Part shown: piece after piece, positions 52,603 through 62,158 of the stretch | Layout of the letters: the number at the start of each line of letters is the position of its first letter | Numbering within the stretch: position 1 is the first letter of the stretch | NCBI RefSeq assembly: GCF_003344925.1 | Contig: NZ_CP031188.1 | Span: 2,906,357-2,970,356, forward strand | Source of the DNA: Flavobacterium arcticum | Lineage (GTDB): Bacteria > Bacteroidota > Bacteroidia > Flavobacteriales > Flavobacteriaceae | DNA length: 64,000 nt | Direction of reading: 5' to 3' | Notes under the pieces: generated by a model | The model's database searches: none | The model's input: the letters and a program-made list of their open reading frames with translations, nothing else | Told to the model about the DNA's origin: nothing | Translations under genes and position numbers: made by a program

Positions 52603-53271
52603 ATGGATTTCAATAAAATAATACATAAAGTTACACCAGCTTACCATGACATTAAGAGAAATGTAAACAAATTACACTTTTCGCACCCTGGTATGCCTGC
52701 AAGCGAGCTATCTCGATTATACACCAAAAAAATAAGAAATAAATACACATCTGTAGGGGCTATTACAGCACTACCTGGTATAATACCAGGATTAGGTACT
52801 GCAACACAAGCTGCCATAGAAGCAGGTTCTATCTCTGCCGATTTAGTACTTATGCTTCGCTGGATGGCTAGCATTTGTTATGGTACATCATTAATTTATG
52901 GCAAGGATATAGAAGAAGAATTTGAAGCTGAGTTTGCTACCGTATTAGGTATATGGTCTGGCGTTATTAAAAATGGTCATGGTACTACTATAACCTATAA
53001 AAGCAGTGTTATAACTACAGCGCACCTTAATAAGCATTTTAATGATAAGCTAGGTAATCATGTAAATCAGAAAATAGGGCAAAAGCTAGTTGCCAAATAT
53101 GGAGGTAAACGTGGTGGGGCTACTTTAGGTAAACTCCTCCCTTTTGGTATAGGCGCGGCTGTTGGCGGTACTTTTAACTATGTAACTATGAAAAGTTTTG
53201 GTAATGTTGTCGATACTTATTTTAAATCGCATCATATCACTACTACAAACACAAACGTAGATTTACAATAA
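52603..53271 (+). CDS. EcsC-like protein
   Basis: A 222-residue protein with a Gly/Pro-rich hydrophobic part ITALPGIIPGLGTATQAAIEAGSISADLVLMLRWMASIC and a second at GKLLPFGIGAAVGGTFNYVTMKSFG. This layout resembles the EcsC family, which is found beside transporters and in accessory loci but has no known activity. The two hydrophobic parts are too broken for firm membrane assignment. It starts 48 bp after the antirepressor-like gene. Confidence 0.68.
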   Translation: MDFNKIIHKVTPAYHDIKRNVNKLHFSHPGMPASELSRLYTKKIRNKYTSVGAITALPGIIPGLGTATQAAIEAGSISADLVLMLRWMASICYGTSLIYGKDIEEEFEAEFATVLGIWSGVIKNGHGTTITYKSSVITTAHLNKHFNDKLGNHVNQKIGQKLVAKYGGKRGGATLGKLLPFGIGAAVGGTFNYVTMKSFGNVVDTYFKSHHITTTNTNVDLQ

Positions 53272-53333
53272 TAGTTTGACTATATACGAGTTGCCATGTC
53301 TTTATTTCGTATATTTACCATAAACAGCTACAA

Positions 53334-53522
53334 ATGGTAAAGTTCAATGTAAATGATGAGGTATATATAGCAGGAAAATTTGGTTTAAAAACACCTATAT
53401 ATGTTTGGAAAATAAACCATGAGAAAAATGGTGATATAACGTATACCTGTTCTGCTAGTAAGGGTAGAGACGAAAAAGCATATACTACTAGTCAAATATA
53501 TTATCTTTCAGAATTGTATTAA
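53334..53522 (+). CDS. Hypothetical small beta-rich protein
   Basis: A 62-residue protein, FNVNDEVYIAGKFGLKTPIYVWKINHEKNG and following, that looks like a small SH3-like barrel. No family is recognised. Its ATG, coding look and position in a row of plus-strand genes support it as real. It ends 5 bp before a convergent gene. Confidence 0.6.
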   Translation: MVKFNVNDEVYIAGKFGLKTPIYVWKINHEKNGDITYTCSASKGRDEKAYTTSQIYYLSELY

Positions 53523-53527
53523 GGAGA

Positions 53528-54364
53528 TTATTTGTTTTCTTCTCTTTCCTTATCTAAATCATGTTCGTTCATACGCTTCCAAGCCTTCATTGTAACCACA
53601 AAAAGTTCACTCTTTTCGCAGTCCCATATTGAAATATTTTTTTTTGAGACTACATAATGTTGACTCCAGTTAGTATATGGGCAATACAGCATAAGAGTAC
53701 AAATATCTGTGGCGGTAATAAGATCACCTGTTTCCTCTTGGTGGTTGTGTATCGTTATATTTTCATCAGGATTATCACTATACTCAATAGGTATTATATT
53801 TTTGTGTAGTGGTTTCTTTTTTTTAATCCTATTCTTTTTGTCAAATGTAATTAAGTAATCATTTCCAAAAACAACCACACCTCTTACCCCTGTTCCCGTT
53901 AGTATATATACCTTTTTCTTCTTGCCTACTATTAGCGGTATATAGTTGTAATTAGTATTTTTATAACGCTTAAATGTAACAGTATCGTTCACTGATTCTA
54001 TAATAGCCTTTTGTCTTATTTCATAAAGGTCATTTTCAAGAGATGTCATTTTTCTATAGGTAGTATCAACCTTAGTTGTTTCTGGTATAAAAGTATCATC
54101 AAAACTTATACTTATTGTAATACTAGGAACAGAATCTCTGTTAAAAAAAACACAAGTATGCCTATCATCATTAGTATAAGAGAAGTATCCACCAGATGTT
54201 TTTAGTTTTTCAGGGTAATACTGCGTTACCATATCAGTACCGTTCCATGAAGCTTTTTCTGAATTATACATTAGCCAAGCCTCTGCTAGCACCTCGTCTT
54301 TATCTTGTGCATTAACATTAACTGTAATAAATAATATTGTAAAAAAATAAACTATTCTATTCAT
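53528..54364 (-). CDS. Hypothetical secreted protein
   Basis: A 278-residue protein with a signal peptide (NRIVYFFTILFITVNVNAQ, cleavage after about 19). The mature part has a beta-rich centre (TISISFDDTFIPETTKVDTTYRKM, VYILTGTGVRGVVVFGNDYLITF) and a charged, Lys/Glu-rich end. No sorting domain or lipobox is present, so it is probably periplasmic. No family is recognised. Confidence 0.65.
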   Translation of the reverse strand: MNRIVYFFTILFITVNVNAQDKDEVLAEAWLMYNSEKASWNGTDMVTQYYPEKLKTSGGYFSYTNDDRHTCVFFNRDSVPSITISISFDDTFIPETTKVDTTYRKMTSLENDLYEIRQKAIIESVNDTVTFKRYKNTNYNYIPLIVGKKKKVYILTGTGVRGVVVFGNDYLITFDKKNRIKKKKPLHKNIIPIEYSDNPDENITIHNHQEETGDLITATDICTLMLYCPYTNWSQHYVVSKKNISIWDCEKSELFVVTMKAWKRMNEHDLDKEREENK

Positions 54365-54478
54365 GGTATAATTAATTAACAGCAGGCAATATATAAAATA
54401 TTGCTATATTTCTTTATTCATCAAGTAAAATTAATGGCAGTTTGTTTTTTGTATATTTACGAGTATAAAACTGTTACT

Positions 54479-55099
54479 ATGAAATTTACTTTTATACTCT
54501 TGCTAAGCTTAGTATTAGCAACAGGATGCAAAACCAAAACTACTGATACCGCACCCGAAACATTCAATATAACATCATCAAAAGGGCTAGCAATAGGCAC
54601 TATTACTTTTGAAGGCGAAAAACCCGTTAATGATATATATCGCTTTTTTTACGAACCTACATCGGGCGATAAAAAATTCATTCGTCAAAATGATGGTAAG
54701 ATAGAAATTAAAGCCCGAATTAAAAGTGAACCTGCTTATAATGGTGATTTTGATAGCAAAAAAACCTACCTTTTTGTTATAGAACGAGAACCTGGCAGCT
54801 ATGCCTTTACACAATACAATTATCTCGATCACATTGGTTATAGTGGTATGGTAAGTAACAGTAAAAAATTTGCTATCCCTTTTGATATTAAAAAAGGAGA
54901 GATAACTTACATAGGCGAACTTACCTATATTGAAAATGCACAACCTGGCACTCCTAGAGTTGTTATATGGGATAAATTTGACCGTGATAAAAAAGAATTT
55001 AAAAAGAAATACCCTAACATTAACTGGGATATTACTAAAAATAACACGGTAAAAAAAGGTGATACTGGTGGCGGAATAATTGACTTTATGGAACAGTAA
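54479..55099 (+). CDS. Hypothetical lipoprotein
   Basis: The start is the ATG at 54479, directly before the signal sequence KFTFILLLSLVLATGC; the longer frame adds 26 residues with no signal. The 206-residue protein is lipidated at the Cys of ATGC. The mature domain is beta-rich (GLAIGTITFEGEKPVNDIYRFFYEP, SYAFTQYNYLDHIGYSGMV), with a charged C-terminus. It is likely on the periplasmic face of a membrane. No family is recognised. Confidence 0.72.
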   Translation: MKFTFILLLSLVLATGCKTKTTDTAPETFNITSSKGLAIGTITFEGEKPVNDIYRFFYEPTSGDKKFIRQNDGKIEIKARIKSEPAYNGDFDSKKTYLFVIEREPGSYAFTQYNYLDHIGYSGMVSNSKKFAIPFDIKKGEITYIGELTYIENAQPGTPRVVIWDKFDRDKKEFKKKYPNINWDITKNNTVKKGDTGGGIIDFMEQ

Positions 55100-55249
55100 A
55101 TGCAATTACTAATAATTCATTTTTTAATACAAAAAAATATATTATTATATAACAAAACAGCAAACATATGTTAAATCAGTTAATTTTAACAATTGAAACA
55201 ATATTTTATTCAATCTTCTTTCCTATTTTTATAAGAACTAAACTTATAT

Positions 55250-55486
55250 ATGCTTATGGAAAAAATTACTTATGACGGAATGCGCAACTTCATTATTGAA
55301 AATGAAATTACTGACAGCGTAGCCATTACACTACATCCTGACAATTTTGACTCTCTTGTAATGGATTACCTCGACATCAACGGTAACCAGATTGAACGTC
55401 CTTTTGAAATTTTAGGAATTGAAATTTTACAAGACAACACGGGTAACGTGTCTAAAAGCAAAATCAGTCTATTAAATATTGTTTAA
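55250..55486 (+). CDS. Hypothetical small cytoplasmic protein
   Basis: A 78-residue acidic protein (EKITYDGMRNFIIENEITDSVAITLHPDNFDSLVMDYLD and following). A second ATG at 55256 would drop two residues. No family is recognised, but its length, its own terminator and its conserved-looking mixed alpha/beta pattern support expression. A promoter was not identified in the 150-bp AT-rich leader. Confidence 0.65.
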   Translation: MLMEKITYDGMRNFIIENEITDSVAITLHPDNFDSLVMDYLDINGNQIERPFEILGIEILQDNTGNVSKSKISLLNIV

Positions 55487-55525
55487 TAGCAACGTTCAAA
55501 TTTTAAAAATCGCATTTAAAAATCA

Positions 55526-55554
55526 AAAATCCCGTCATTATCTGACGGGATTTT
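55526..55554. terminator. Bidirectional terminator before hisS
   Basis: AAAATCCCGTCA/TGACGGGATTTT arms, 12 bp each, around a five-base loop. Confidence 0.88.
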
Positions 55555-55613
55555 ATTTATTTTATAGCTTCCCAAAAAAGGTAAACAAAATAGTCAAATC
55601 TTTTTAGAAATAA

Positions 55614-56987
55614 TTATTTGTTCAACTGTTCTATCAATTCATCTAGCGATACTGCTGTCTGTTCTCCTGTAGCGAGATTTTTTAGGGTAAACTTATTATT
55701 ATTCATTTCCTCAGCTCCTGTAAGTACTACATAAGGTATACCTCGTTTATCGGCGTGCTGAAACTGCTTTCCTATTTTTGCAGTATCAGGGTATAGCTCT
55801 ACTTTACAGCCCATATCACGCAATTTTTTAATCGCTTTCATGCTATATAAAGCCTCTGTATCTCCAAAATTTATAAACAATGCCTTAGTAGCCTCAGTAA
55901 CCGTATCAGGAAAAAGTCCTAAATCTTCAAGTACAAGATAAATTCTATCAAGTCCGAAAGATATACCTACCCCACTCATATTTTTTAACCCAAAAATACC
56001 AGTTAGGTCGTCATACCTACCGCCACCGCCTATAGAGCCCATAGCAACTCCTTCAGGAGCAGTAACTTCAAATATAGCTCCTGTATAATAATTTAATCCT
56101 CGCGCTAATGTAACATCAAGGTCAAGCACTGATTTGTTGAGCCCTACAGTTATAACATTATCACAAATAAAACGAAGCTCTTCAACCCCTTTCATCCCTT
56201 CTTCAGATGATGCTAATAATTGTGATAACTTCTCCAACTTCTCATTTATACTTCCTGTAAAGTTGAATAACGGTTGTACTTTTGCTATTGCATCTTCAGT
56301 AATACCTTTTTCTAGCATTTCTTTCTTCACGCCATCCTCTCCTACCTTATCCAGCTTATCTAATGCTACAGTAAAGTCAATCAGTTTATCTTTTGCACCA
56401 ATTACCTCAGCAATGCCCGAAAGTACTTTACGGTTATTAATCTTAATAGTAACACCCGCTAATCCTAATGATGAGAAAACACCATCATATAGCTGTACTA
56501 GCTCTACTTCTTGCCATAGCGATGTACTACCAACTACATCGGCATCACATTGATAAAACTCTCTAAAACGACCTTTCTGAGGGCGATCAGCCCTCCATAC
56601 TGGTTGTATTTGGTAACGTCTGAATGGGAATTCAATATCATTTTGATGCTGTACTACATAGCGTGCAAAAGGAACAGTAAGGTCATAGCGCAATGCTTTT
56701 TCAGATATTTGTGATGTAAGTTTTACACTATCTTTATTTACTAAAAGTGTTTCATTGGCTTTAGCCAAATAATCTCCACTATTTAGTATCTTAAAAATAA
56801 GTCGGTCGCCTTCTTCACCATACTTACCCATCAGGGTATCATAATTTTCAAATGAAGGGGTTTCAATAGGCTGAAAACCAAAAGTCTCAAAATGATGCTT
56901 TATCGTCGCTATTATATATTGACGCTTAGCCACCTCTATGGGCGAAAAATCTCTTGTGCCTTTTGGAATTCCTGGTTTTTGTGCCAT
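55614..56987 (-). CDS. hisS: Histidyl-tRNA synthetase
   Basis: A class II aminoacyl-tRNA synthetase of 457 residues that charges tRNA-His. Motif 1 region GTRDFSP is at the start, motif 2 is [26 protein letters not shown], the His-specific [14 protein letters not shown] lies near residue 300, and motif 3 is [11 protein letters not shown]...GISFGLDR. An anticodon-binding domain fills the last 90 residues. It is monocistronic, and a -7 element lies 26 bp upstream. Confidence 0.97.
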   Translation of the reverse strand: MAQKPGIPKGTRDFSPIEVAKRQYIIATIKHHFETFGFQPIETPSFENYDTLMGKYGEEGDRLIFKILNSGDYLAKANETLLVNKDSVKLTSQISEKALRYDLTVPFARYVVQHQNDIEFPFRRYQIQPVWRADRPQKGRFREFYQCDADVVGSTSLWQEVELVQLYDGVFSSLGLAGVTIKINNRKVLSGIAEVIGAKDKLIDFTVALDKLDKVGEDGVKKEMLEKGITEDAIAKVQPLFNFTGSINEKLEKLSQLLASSEEGMKGVEELRFICDNVITVGLNKSVLDLDVTLARGLNYYTGAIFEVTAPEGVAMGSIGGGGRYDDLTGIFGLKNMSGVGISFGLDRIYLVLEDLGLFPDTVTEATKALFINFGDTEALYSMKAIKKLRDMGCKVELYPDTAKIGKQFQHADKRGIPYVVLTGAEEMNNNKFTLKNLATGEQTAVSLDELIEQLNK

Positions 56988-57013
56988 CTTTTTAAATCTT
57001 ATTTTTAATTAGG

Positions 57014-57021
57014 CAAATATA
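57014..57021 (-). promoter_or_regulatory. Candidate -7 element for hisS
   Basis: TATATTTG on the minus strand, 26 bp before the hisS ATG. No -33 TTG at the right distance. Confidence 0.5.
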
Positions 57022-57136
57022 CACATTGAGGCTGTAAGATTATAAGTTTACAATTCAAGATTATACATTCTCCTGAAATTTTACCCCCTAAAGCTAAAAC
57101 AAATTGTGTATTTTAGTGGCATTAAAACTACTACCT

Positions 57137-58381
57137 ATGTTTAACCTATTCAGGGAAAATACTAAAATTGCATTAGGCTCTATACGTAGCCAACTATTAC
57201 GCACCATATTAACAGTAGCAATTATAGGTATTGGTATTTTTGCATTAGTAGGTATCCTCTCAGGGGTAGCTGTTTTACAAAGTACTATTACAGGAAACTT
57301 TGCCAGTATGGGTACTAATACCTTTTCTATAAGTCGTTATGACTTTTCTGAACAAATAGGACGTAATAACGGAAGAGCTAAAGTAAATGCTATTATTTCT
57401 TACCCCCAGGCTAAAGAATTTCAGGAACGATACAACTTTCCTACTGCTGCCGTTTCATTATCGTTTACAGCAGCAAGCAGTGCCGAAGTAAAACATTTAA
57501 GCGAAAAAACAGACCCCGAAATAACCATATTAGGTGTTGATGAATACTTTATGCCTAACTCTGGATTAGAAACTACTAAAGGCAGAAACTTTAATACGTT
57601 TGATATAAAAAACAACAATAATGTTTGTATAGTAGGTTCTGATTTTGAAAAAGGACTTCTTAAAGATATGAACCCTATAGATAAAACTATATCTATTAGA
57701 GGGGCTCGATTTAAGGTTATAGGAGTTCTTAAAGAGCAAGGCTCTACTTTTGGTAATCGTAAAGATTTAAGAGTGTTAATACCCATACAACTTGCGCGCT
57801 CATTATTTACAGCACCGTACATTAACTATGAGATAAAAACAATGGTAGGTAATAGCGATATGCTCGATGCGGGTGTAGATGAAGCCATTATTACCATGAG
57901 ACAGGTGCGAAAATTAAACCCTGTAGAAGATGACAACTTTGGTATAGAGCGTAGTGACGAATTATTAGAAACATTACTTTCGCAAACCGAAACTATTAAT
58001 TATGCTGCATGGGTTATTGGTATTATTACAGTATTTGGCTCATCTATAGCATTAATGAACATCATGTTAGTATCTGTAACCGAACGTACACGCGAAATTG
58101 GGGTGCGAAAGTCACTCGGGGCTACAAAGGCTACTATAGCTATGCAGTTTTTTACCGAGACGCTTATCATTAGCCTTATAGGGGGTGCATTGGGTATTTT
58201 TTTAGGAGTACTTACTGGTGGCGTAGGGTTATCGCTCATTATGGACACATCATTCCCCATACCTTGGACAGCTATTTTTGCAGCACTTACCACCATCTTA
58301 GTAGTAACATTATTTTCAGGTTCTTACCCTGCTGTAAAAGCTGCTGCACTAGACCCTATTGAGGCACTTCGTCATGAATAA
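57137..58381 (+). CDS. ABC transporter permease, MacB/FtsX type
   Basis: The start is the ATG at 57137 (414 residues); an in-frame TTG upstream is not needed. The layout is that of MacB-like permeases: one N-terminal membrane helix (about 18-42), a large periplasmic domain (about 50-280), then three helices (about 290-315, 345-370 and 380-402) with VTERTREIGVRKSLGATKATI between them and a PAVKAAALDPIEALRHE end. Such proteins use an ATPase partner for mechanotransmission, lipoprotein release or export. No ATPase or MacA-like gene is adjacent, so the partner is encoded elsewhere. Confidence 0.9.
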   Translation: MFNLFRENTKIALGSIRSQLLRTILTVAIIGIGIFALVGILSGVAVLQSTITGNFASMGTNTFSISRYDFSEQIGRNNGRAKVNAIISYPQAKEFQERYNFPTAAVSLSFTAASSAEVKHLSEKTDPEITILGVDEYFMPNSGLETTKGRNFNTFDIKNNNNVCIVGSDFEKGLLKDMNPIDKTISIRGARFKVIGVLKEQGSTFGNRKDLRVLIPIQLARSLFTAPYINYEIKTMVGNSDMLDAGVDEAIITMRQVRKLNPVEDDNFGIERSDELLETLLSQTETINYAAWVIGIITVFGSSIALMNIMLVSVTERTREIGVRKSLGATKATIAMQFFTETLIISLIGGALGIFLGVLTGGVGLSLIMDTSFPIPWTAIFAALTTILVVTLFSGSYPAVKAAALDPIEALRHE

Positions 58382-58396
58382 TTGAAGATATTGGTT

Positions 58397-59242
58397 TTAT
58401 AAAATAGCCCCTATCATCCTATTGTTACCATATAGGTCTTTACGTACTTCAACATCCTTATACTGATATTCTTGTAGTATTTCGGATGTTTCTTTACCTA
58501 AATATTGGTTGATTTCAAAGTATAATTTGCCGTTTGGCGTAAGGCTTTTTTGTGCGAGTACCGCTATTTTTCGGTAAAACAATAAGGGGTCATTATCCTC
58601 TACAAAAAGCGCAAGATGTGGCTCATAGTCTAGCACATTATTTTTTATTTCATGCTTCTCTAAATTACGCACATACGGTGGGTTTGAAACAATGACATCA
58701 AATTGTAAAGGCAGCTCCTCTGTAATAAGAATATCTTTTTGCAAAAAAGTAACATCGGCATCATTAGCTTTAGCATTATCTTGTGCTACCATTAACGCTT
58801 CATCAGAAACATCTATAGCATATACGGTTGCATTAGGCAAATTTTTAGCCAGTGCTATAGCAATACAACCACTACCTGTACCAATATCTAGTATATTTAT
58901 TTTGCCTTTATCTGCATTCTCTTTTATTATCCACTCTACCAGTTCTTCGGTTTCAGGACGTGGTATCAATGTATTTTCATTTACCTTTAGTTCCAGTCCA
59001 TAAAAATGAGCCATACCAAAAATATACTGTATCGGTTTATATATTTTTAAGGCATTTAAAACAACATCCCATTTTGCAACCTCAGCATCAGTTAACTCAG
59101 CATCAGGATTCATAACCACATCAACACGTTGCCACCCTTTAAGCTTTTCGAGAGTAATGGTAAAAAAACGTTCTGCTTCCATGCTATCATATAGCGGAGT
59201 AAGCTGCTCTAAAAAATTAGTTTTATATACTTTTAGTTTCAT
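58397..59242 (-). CDS. prmC: Peptide chain release factor N5-glutamine methyltransferase
   Basis: PrmC methylates the Gln of the GGQ motif of release factors, using S-adenosylmethionine. The 281-residue protein has an N-terminal helical domain (to about 100) with KPIQYIFGMAHFYGL, the SAM motif LDIGTGSGCIAIALA and the catalytic NPPY. The match is complete. A GNAT gene lies 24 bp upstream on the same strand. Confidence 0.95.
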   Translation of the reverse strand: MKLKVYKTNFLEQLTPLYDSMEAERFFTITLEKLKGWQRVDVVMNPDAELTDAEVAKWDVVLNALKIYKPIQYIFGMAHFYGLELKVNENTLIPRPETEELVEWIIKENADKGKINILDIGTGSGCIAIALAKNLPNATVYAIDVSDEALMVAQDNAKANDADVTFLQKDILITEELPLQFDVIVSNPPYVRNLEKHEIKNNVLDYEPHLALFVEDNDPLLFYRKIAVLAQKSLTPNGKLYFEINQYLGKETSEILQEYQYKDVEVRKDLYGNNRMIGAIL

Positions 59243-59266
59243 TATTATAATATCGTGTGTAGTTTA

Positions 59267-59755
59267 TTAAATCTCTAGTTTTTTCAACATCCATACCGGG
59301 CATGAGCCATGCCCCGTGTTACCCATAGGTTCATCGAGATATTCAAAACCAAATTTTTTATATAGTTTTTGGGCATCACGCATATAGGGCATTGTTTCGA
59401 GGTAACAGTTTACAAAACCAAAGTTCTTTGCGCTTTCTAGGCAACACTCCATCATCTTGGCGCCAATACCAATCCCTCTTGCTTCTTCCAGAAAATACAT
59501 TTTTTGTAACTCACAAATATCATTAGCTCCATTTTCTAACGGTGCAATACCAGCCCCGCCAATTATAGTTCCCTCCTGCTCTACTACAAAATATTCCGAA
59601 TTCTTTTGATTGTAGGTTTCATACATACAGTCTAACGAAACATCGGCATAGGCAGTACCTATTTTGGGTACATTATGCTCAATAAGTACCTGCCTTATTA
59701 CTTTTGCTATAGCAACATCATCAGCAAGTTTAATTTTTCTTATTATTACATCCAT
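59267..59755 (-). CDS. GNAT-family N-acetyltransferase
   Basis: A 162-residue acetyltransferase with the acetyl-CoA motif EARGIGIGAKMMECCLE (Q/RxxGxG/A form), preceded by LQKMYFLEE and followed by NCYLETMPYMRDAQKLYKKFGFEYLDEP. The substrate is unknown. It is upstream of prmC with a 24-bp gap and divergent from ribD, 55 bp away. Confidence 0.9.
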   Translation of the reverse strand: MDVIIRKIKLADDVAIAKVIRQVLIEHNVPKIGTAYADVSLDCMYETYNQKNSEYFVVEQEGTIIGGAGIAPLENGANDICELQKMYFLEEARGIGIGAKMMECCLESAKNFGFVNCYLETMPYMRDAQKLYKKFGFEYLDEPMGNTGHGSCPVWMLKKLEI

Positions 59756-59810
59756 AAAGCAAAGCTACTACTATTTACGGATTTTGTAACTTTACACTTT
59801 TGTAAATATA

Positions 59811-60860
59811 ATGAACCACGAACTATACATGCGCCGTTGCCTAGAACTCGCCGCAAACGGACTCAGGACAGCCATGCCTAACCCATCGGTTGGAGCAGTA
59901 CTTGTACATAACAATCGTATTATTGGAGAAGGCTATACTTCGCCTTATGGCGGAGCACATGGTGAGGTAAACTGTGTTAATTCCGTTCGTCCTGAAGACA
60001 AGCATTTAATACCTGAAGCCACACTATATGTAAGCCTAGAACCGTGTAGCCATTATGGTAAAACGCCACCATGTTGCGACCTTATTATACAACAACAAAT
60101 ACCTAATATTGTTATTGGTACTACAGACCCACACGAAAAAGTGGCAGGCAAAGGGATTCTTAAACTACTAGAAGCCGGTAAAAATGCTATTGTAGGTGTT
60201 TTAGAAAATGAGTGCCGAGAATTTAACCGTCGCTTTTTTACTTTCCATGAAAAGAAACGACCTTACATTATACTAAAATGGGCTGAGAGTGCTGATGGTT
60301 ATTTGAGTCCAAAAACAAAAGACAGTAAAAAGCCAGTATGGATAACAAACCAATATTCGCGTCAACTGGTGCATAAATGGCGTAGTGAAGAAATAGCTAT
60401 TGTAGTAGGCACACAAACGGTTATTGACGACAACCCAAAACTGGATGTACGCGACTGGACAGGTATAAGTCCTGTGCGAATAGTCTTAGACAGAACCAAC
60501 CGAGTAAGTAGTGACTATGCGGTTAAGGATGGTAGTGTAAAATCGATATTCTTAACAGAGCAGACTGATTTAGAGAGTAGTGAAAATCTGCTGTATGAAA
60601 CTATTTCTTTTGATGATAATCTTGCCCAAACTGTTAGCGATATACTCTACAAACACAACTTGCAATCGGTTATTATTGAGGGAGGACTTAAAACGTTACA
60701 AACGTTTATAACGGCAAACCTATGGGATGAAGCCCGAGTTTTTAAAGGGACTACAACTTTTAGAGAAGGGACTAAAGCTCCTTCAATAAGAGGAACAATC
60801 ATCAAAAAACAAATGATAGTAAATGATGAGTTATTAATTTATAAAAATGAGAACAGCTAA
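59811..60860 (+). CDS. ribD: Riboflavin biosynthesis protein RibD (deaminase/reductase)
   Basis: A 349-residue bifunctional enzyme for the second and third steps of riboflavin synthesis. The deaminase half has a zinc site His50 and Glu52 (AHGEVN), Cys79 and Cys88 (EPCSHYGKTPPCC). The reductase half (from about 145) has KRPYIILKWAESADGYLS and IEGGLKTLQTFI. No other rib gene is adjacent and no FMN riboswitch fits in the 55-bp upstream gap. It ends 1 bp from a convergent lipoprotein gene. Confidence 0.96.
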   Translation: MNHELYMRRCLELAANGLRTAMPNPSVGAVLVHNNRIIGEGYTSPYGGAHGEVNCVNSVRPEDKHLIPEATLYVSLEPCSHYGKTPPCCDLIIQQQIPNIVIGTTDPHEKVAGKGILKLLEAGKNAIVGVLENECREFNRRFFTFHEKKRPYIILKWAESADGYLSPKTKDSKKPVWITNQYSRQLVHKWRSEEIAIVVGTQTVIDDNPKLDVRDWTGISPVRIVLDRTNRVSSDYAVKDGSVKSIFLTEQTDLESSENLLYETISFDDNLAQTVSDILYKHNLQSVIIEGGLKTLQTFITANLWDEARVFKGTTTFREGTKAPSIRGTIIKKQMIVNDELLIYKNENS

Positions 60861-60861
60861 A

Positions 60862-61305
60862 TTAATCGACTTCTTTCTTACTCTTTATAGCCGCAACAAG
60901 CGTATTATGATCATTGGTATAAAATAATAATTTCCTTTCTTTTGGTAACCTACCATCAAAATCTTCTTTTAATAAAAAACAGCTTATTTTTTCTACCTCA
61001 GCTTGGTCATCTGGTCCTATAACATACATACCTATGGTATTTTCATCTCTCATAAAATAAGAGAACTTAACCGCATCAGTTTTACCCAGCATTTTATCTA
61101 CAGCTTCCATCATATCGCCAGCAAGAACCTTATCTGCATCAGTATAAGTATAGCCTTTATTGCCTATAGTTTTTAAGTCCATTATTTCAAAACCAGTAAT
61201 TTCTACACCACAATATTTTTCTTTTGGCGCTTCTTGTTTCTTGTTGCAATTAGCAAGTGTGAAGCAAGTAATTAGTACGAGTAAAGTCTTAATTGTTGTT
61301 TTCAT
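60862..61305 (-). CDS. Hypothetical lipoprotein
   Basis: A 147-residue protein with a signal peptide ending in the lipobox LANC (Cys20). The mature part has two further cysteines (CGVEI and ISCFLL), which may form a disulfide, and an alpha/beta pattern (GDMMEAVDKMLGKTDAVKFSYFMRDENTIGMYVIGPDDQAEVEKI). No family is recognised. Probably periplasmic, membrane-attached. Confidence 0.7.
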   Translation of the reverse strand: MKTTIKTLLVLITCFTLANCNKKQEAPKEKYCGVEITGFEIMDLKTIGNKGYTYTDADKVLAGDMMEAVDKMLGKTDAVKFSYFMRDENTIGMYVIGPDDQAEVEKISCFLLKEDFDGRLPKERKLLFYTNDHNTLVAAIKSKKEVD

Positions 61306-61462
61306 AAGTATATTTTGTTAGCTGATTAAATGATTTATTAGCTGAATTATAACTCAAATTAACACTTTTTATTTAGTTTATTCTTACAAAGCTTAAAGTA
61401 AATATAAAATCCTTGTATTGGCGATCTAAAAGTGAGAAATTGTAGTAACAAAAATAAGCATC

Positions 61463-62158
61463 ATGACTGAAATTCAAGGTAAAGTTAGCGAAGATTTTAA
61501 ATCAATGCTAAAAGATAAAATTTTTCCTTGCGTAGCAGCAAAAGCTGCCTTAGTTAAGGATCAACTAAAAATTATGACAGCAGGACATATGGGGTGTCCA
61601 AAAGACGACAAAGCTATACTCGAGTTTATATATGATTTTCTTGAAGGTTATCGCAATTCAGACAAACTCTTTCATAGCGCAGTCATTATTTTTCCTAATA
61701 CTGAAATTTTTAATGAAGATATGTATGAAAAATTATTTTGGTCGAGGTTACAGGCATTGGCAGATGCAGATGCAAAAAAATATAATTATGATATCAAAGT
61801 AAGTCCTAATCCTGATTCTAAAAACTTTAGTTTCAGTCTTGGTGAAGAAGCTTTTTTTATAATCGGCTTACACCCTGCTAGTAGCAGAAAAGCACGTCAA
61901 TTTAAATATCCTGCCATTGTATTCAACCCCCATGCACAGTTTGAAAAACTGAGAGAAAATAAACAATATATAAAAATTAAAAATATAGTACGTAAAAAAG
62001 ATTTTGTTCTTAGTGGTAGTATAAACCCTATGTTACAGGATTTTGGAGAAGCATCAGAAGTATACCAATATACCGGACGCCATTATACCAATAACTGGAA
62101 ATGCCCTTTTAATAGTAATCATAATAAAATAAACAATGAAAATAATAAATCCGCGTAG
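61463..62158 (+). CDS. YqcI/YcgG-family protein, GntA-like (haem-dependent N-hydroxylase type)
   Basis: A 231-residue protein with the full YqcI/YcgG pattern: FPCVAAKAAL with Cys23, FWSRLQALADAD, FSFSLGEEAFFIIGLHPASSRKARQF (about 123-147), FNPHAQFEKLR, LSGSINPMLQDFG and YQYTGRHY...WKCPF. A characterised member, GntA of the guanitoxin pathway, is named as a haem-dependent N-hydroxylase. Substrate and activity here are unknown. The DUF1989 gene begins inside this gene, with a 23-bp overlap in another frame, so the two are translationally linked. No other toxin or natural-product gene is visible nearby. Confidence 0.85.
   Translation: MTEIQGKVSEDFKSMLKDKIFPCVAAKAALVKDQLKIMTAGHMGCPKDDKAILEFIYDFLEGYRNSDKLFHSAVIIFPNTEIFNEDMYEKLFWSRLQALADADAKKYNYDIKVSPNPDSKNFSFSLGEEAFFIIGLHPASSRKARQFKYPAIVFNPHAQFEKLRENKQYIKIKNIVRKKDFVLSGSINPMLQDFGEASEVYQYTGRHYTNNWKCPFNSNHNKINNENNKSA

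Noticed and set aside
59756..59810. FMN riboswitch before ribD
   Set aside because: The gap to the divergent GNAT gene is only 55 bp, too short for the aptamer, and no conserved segments were seen.
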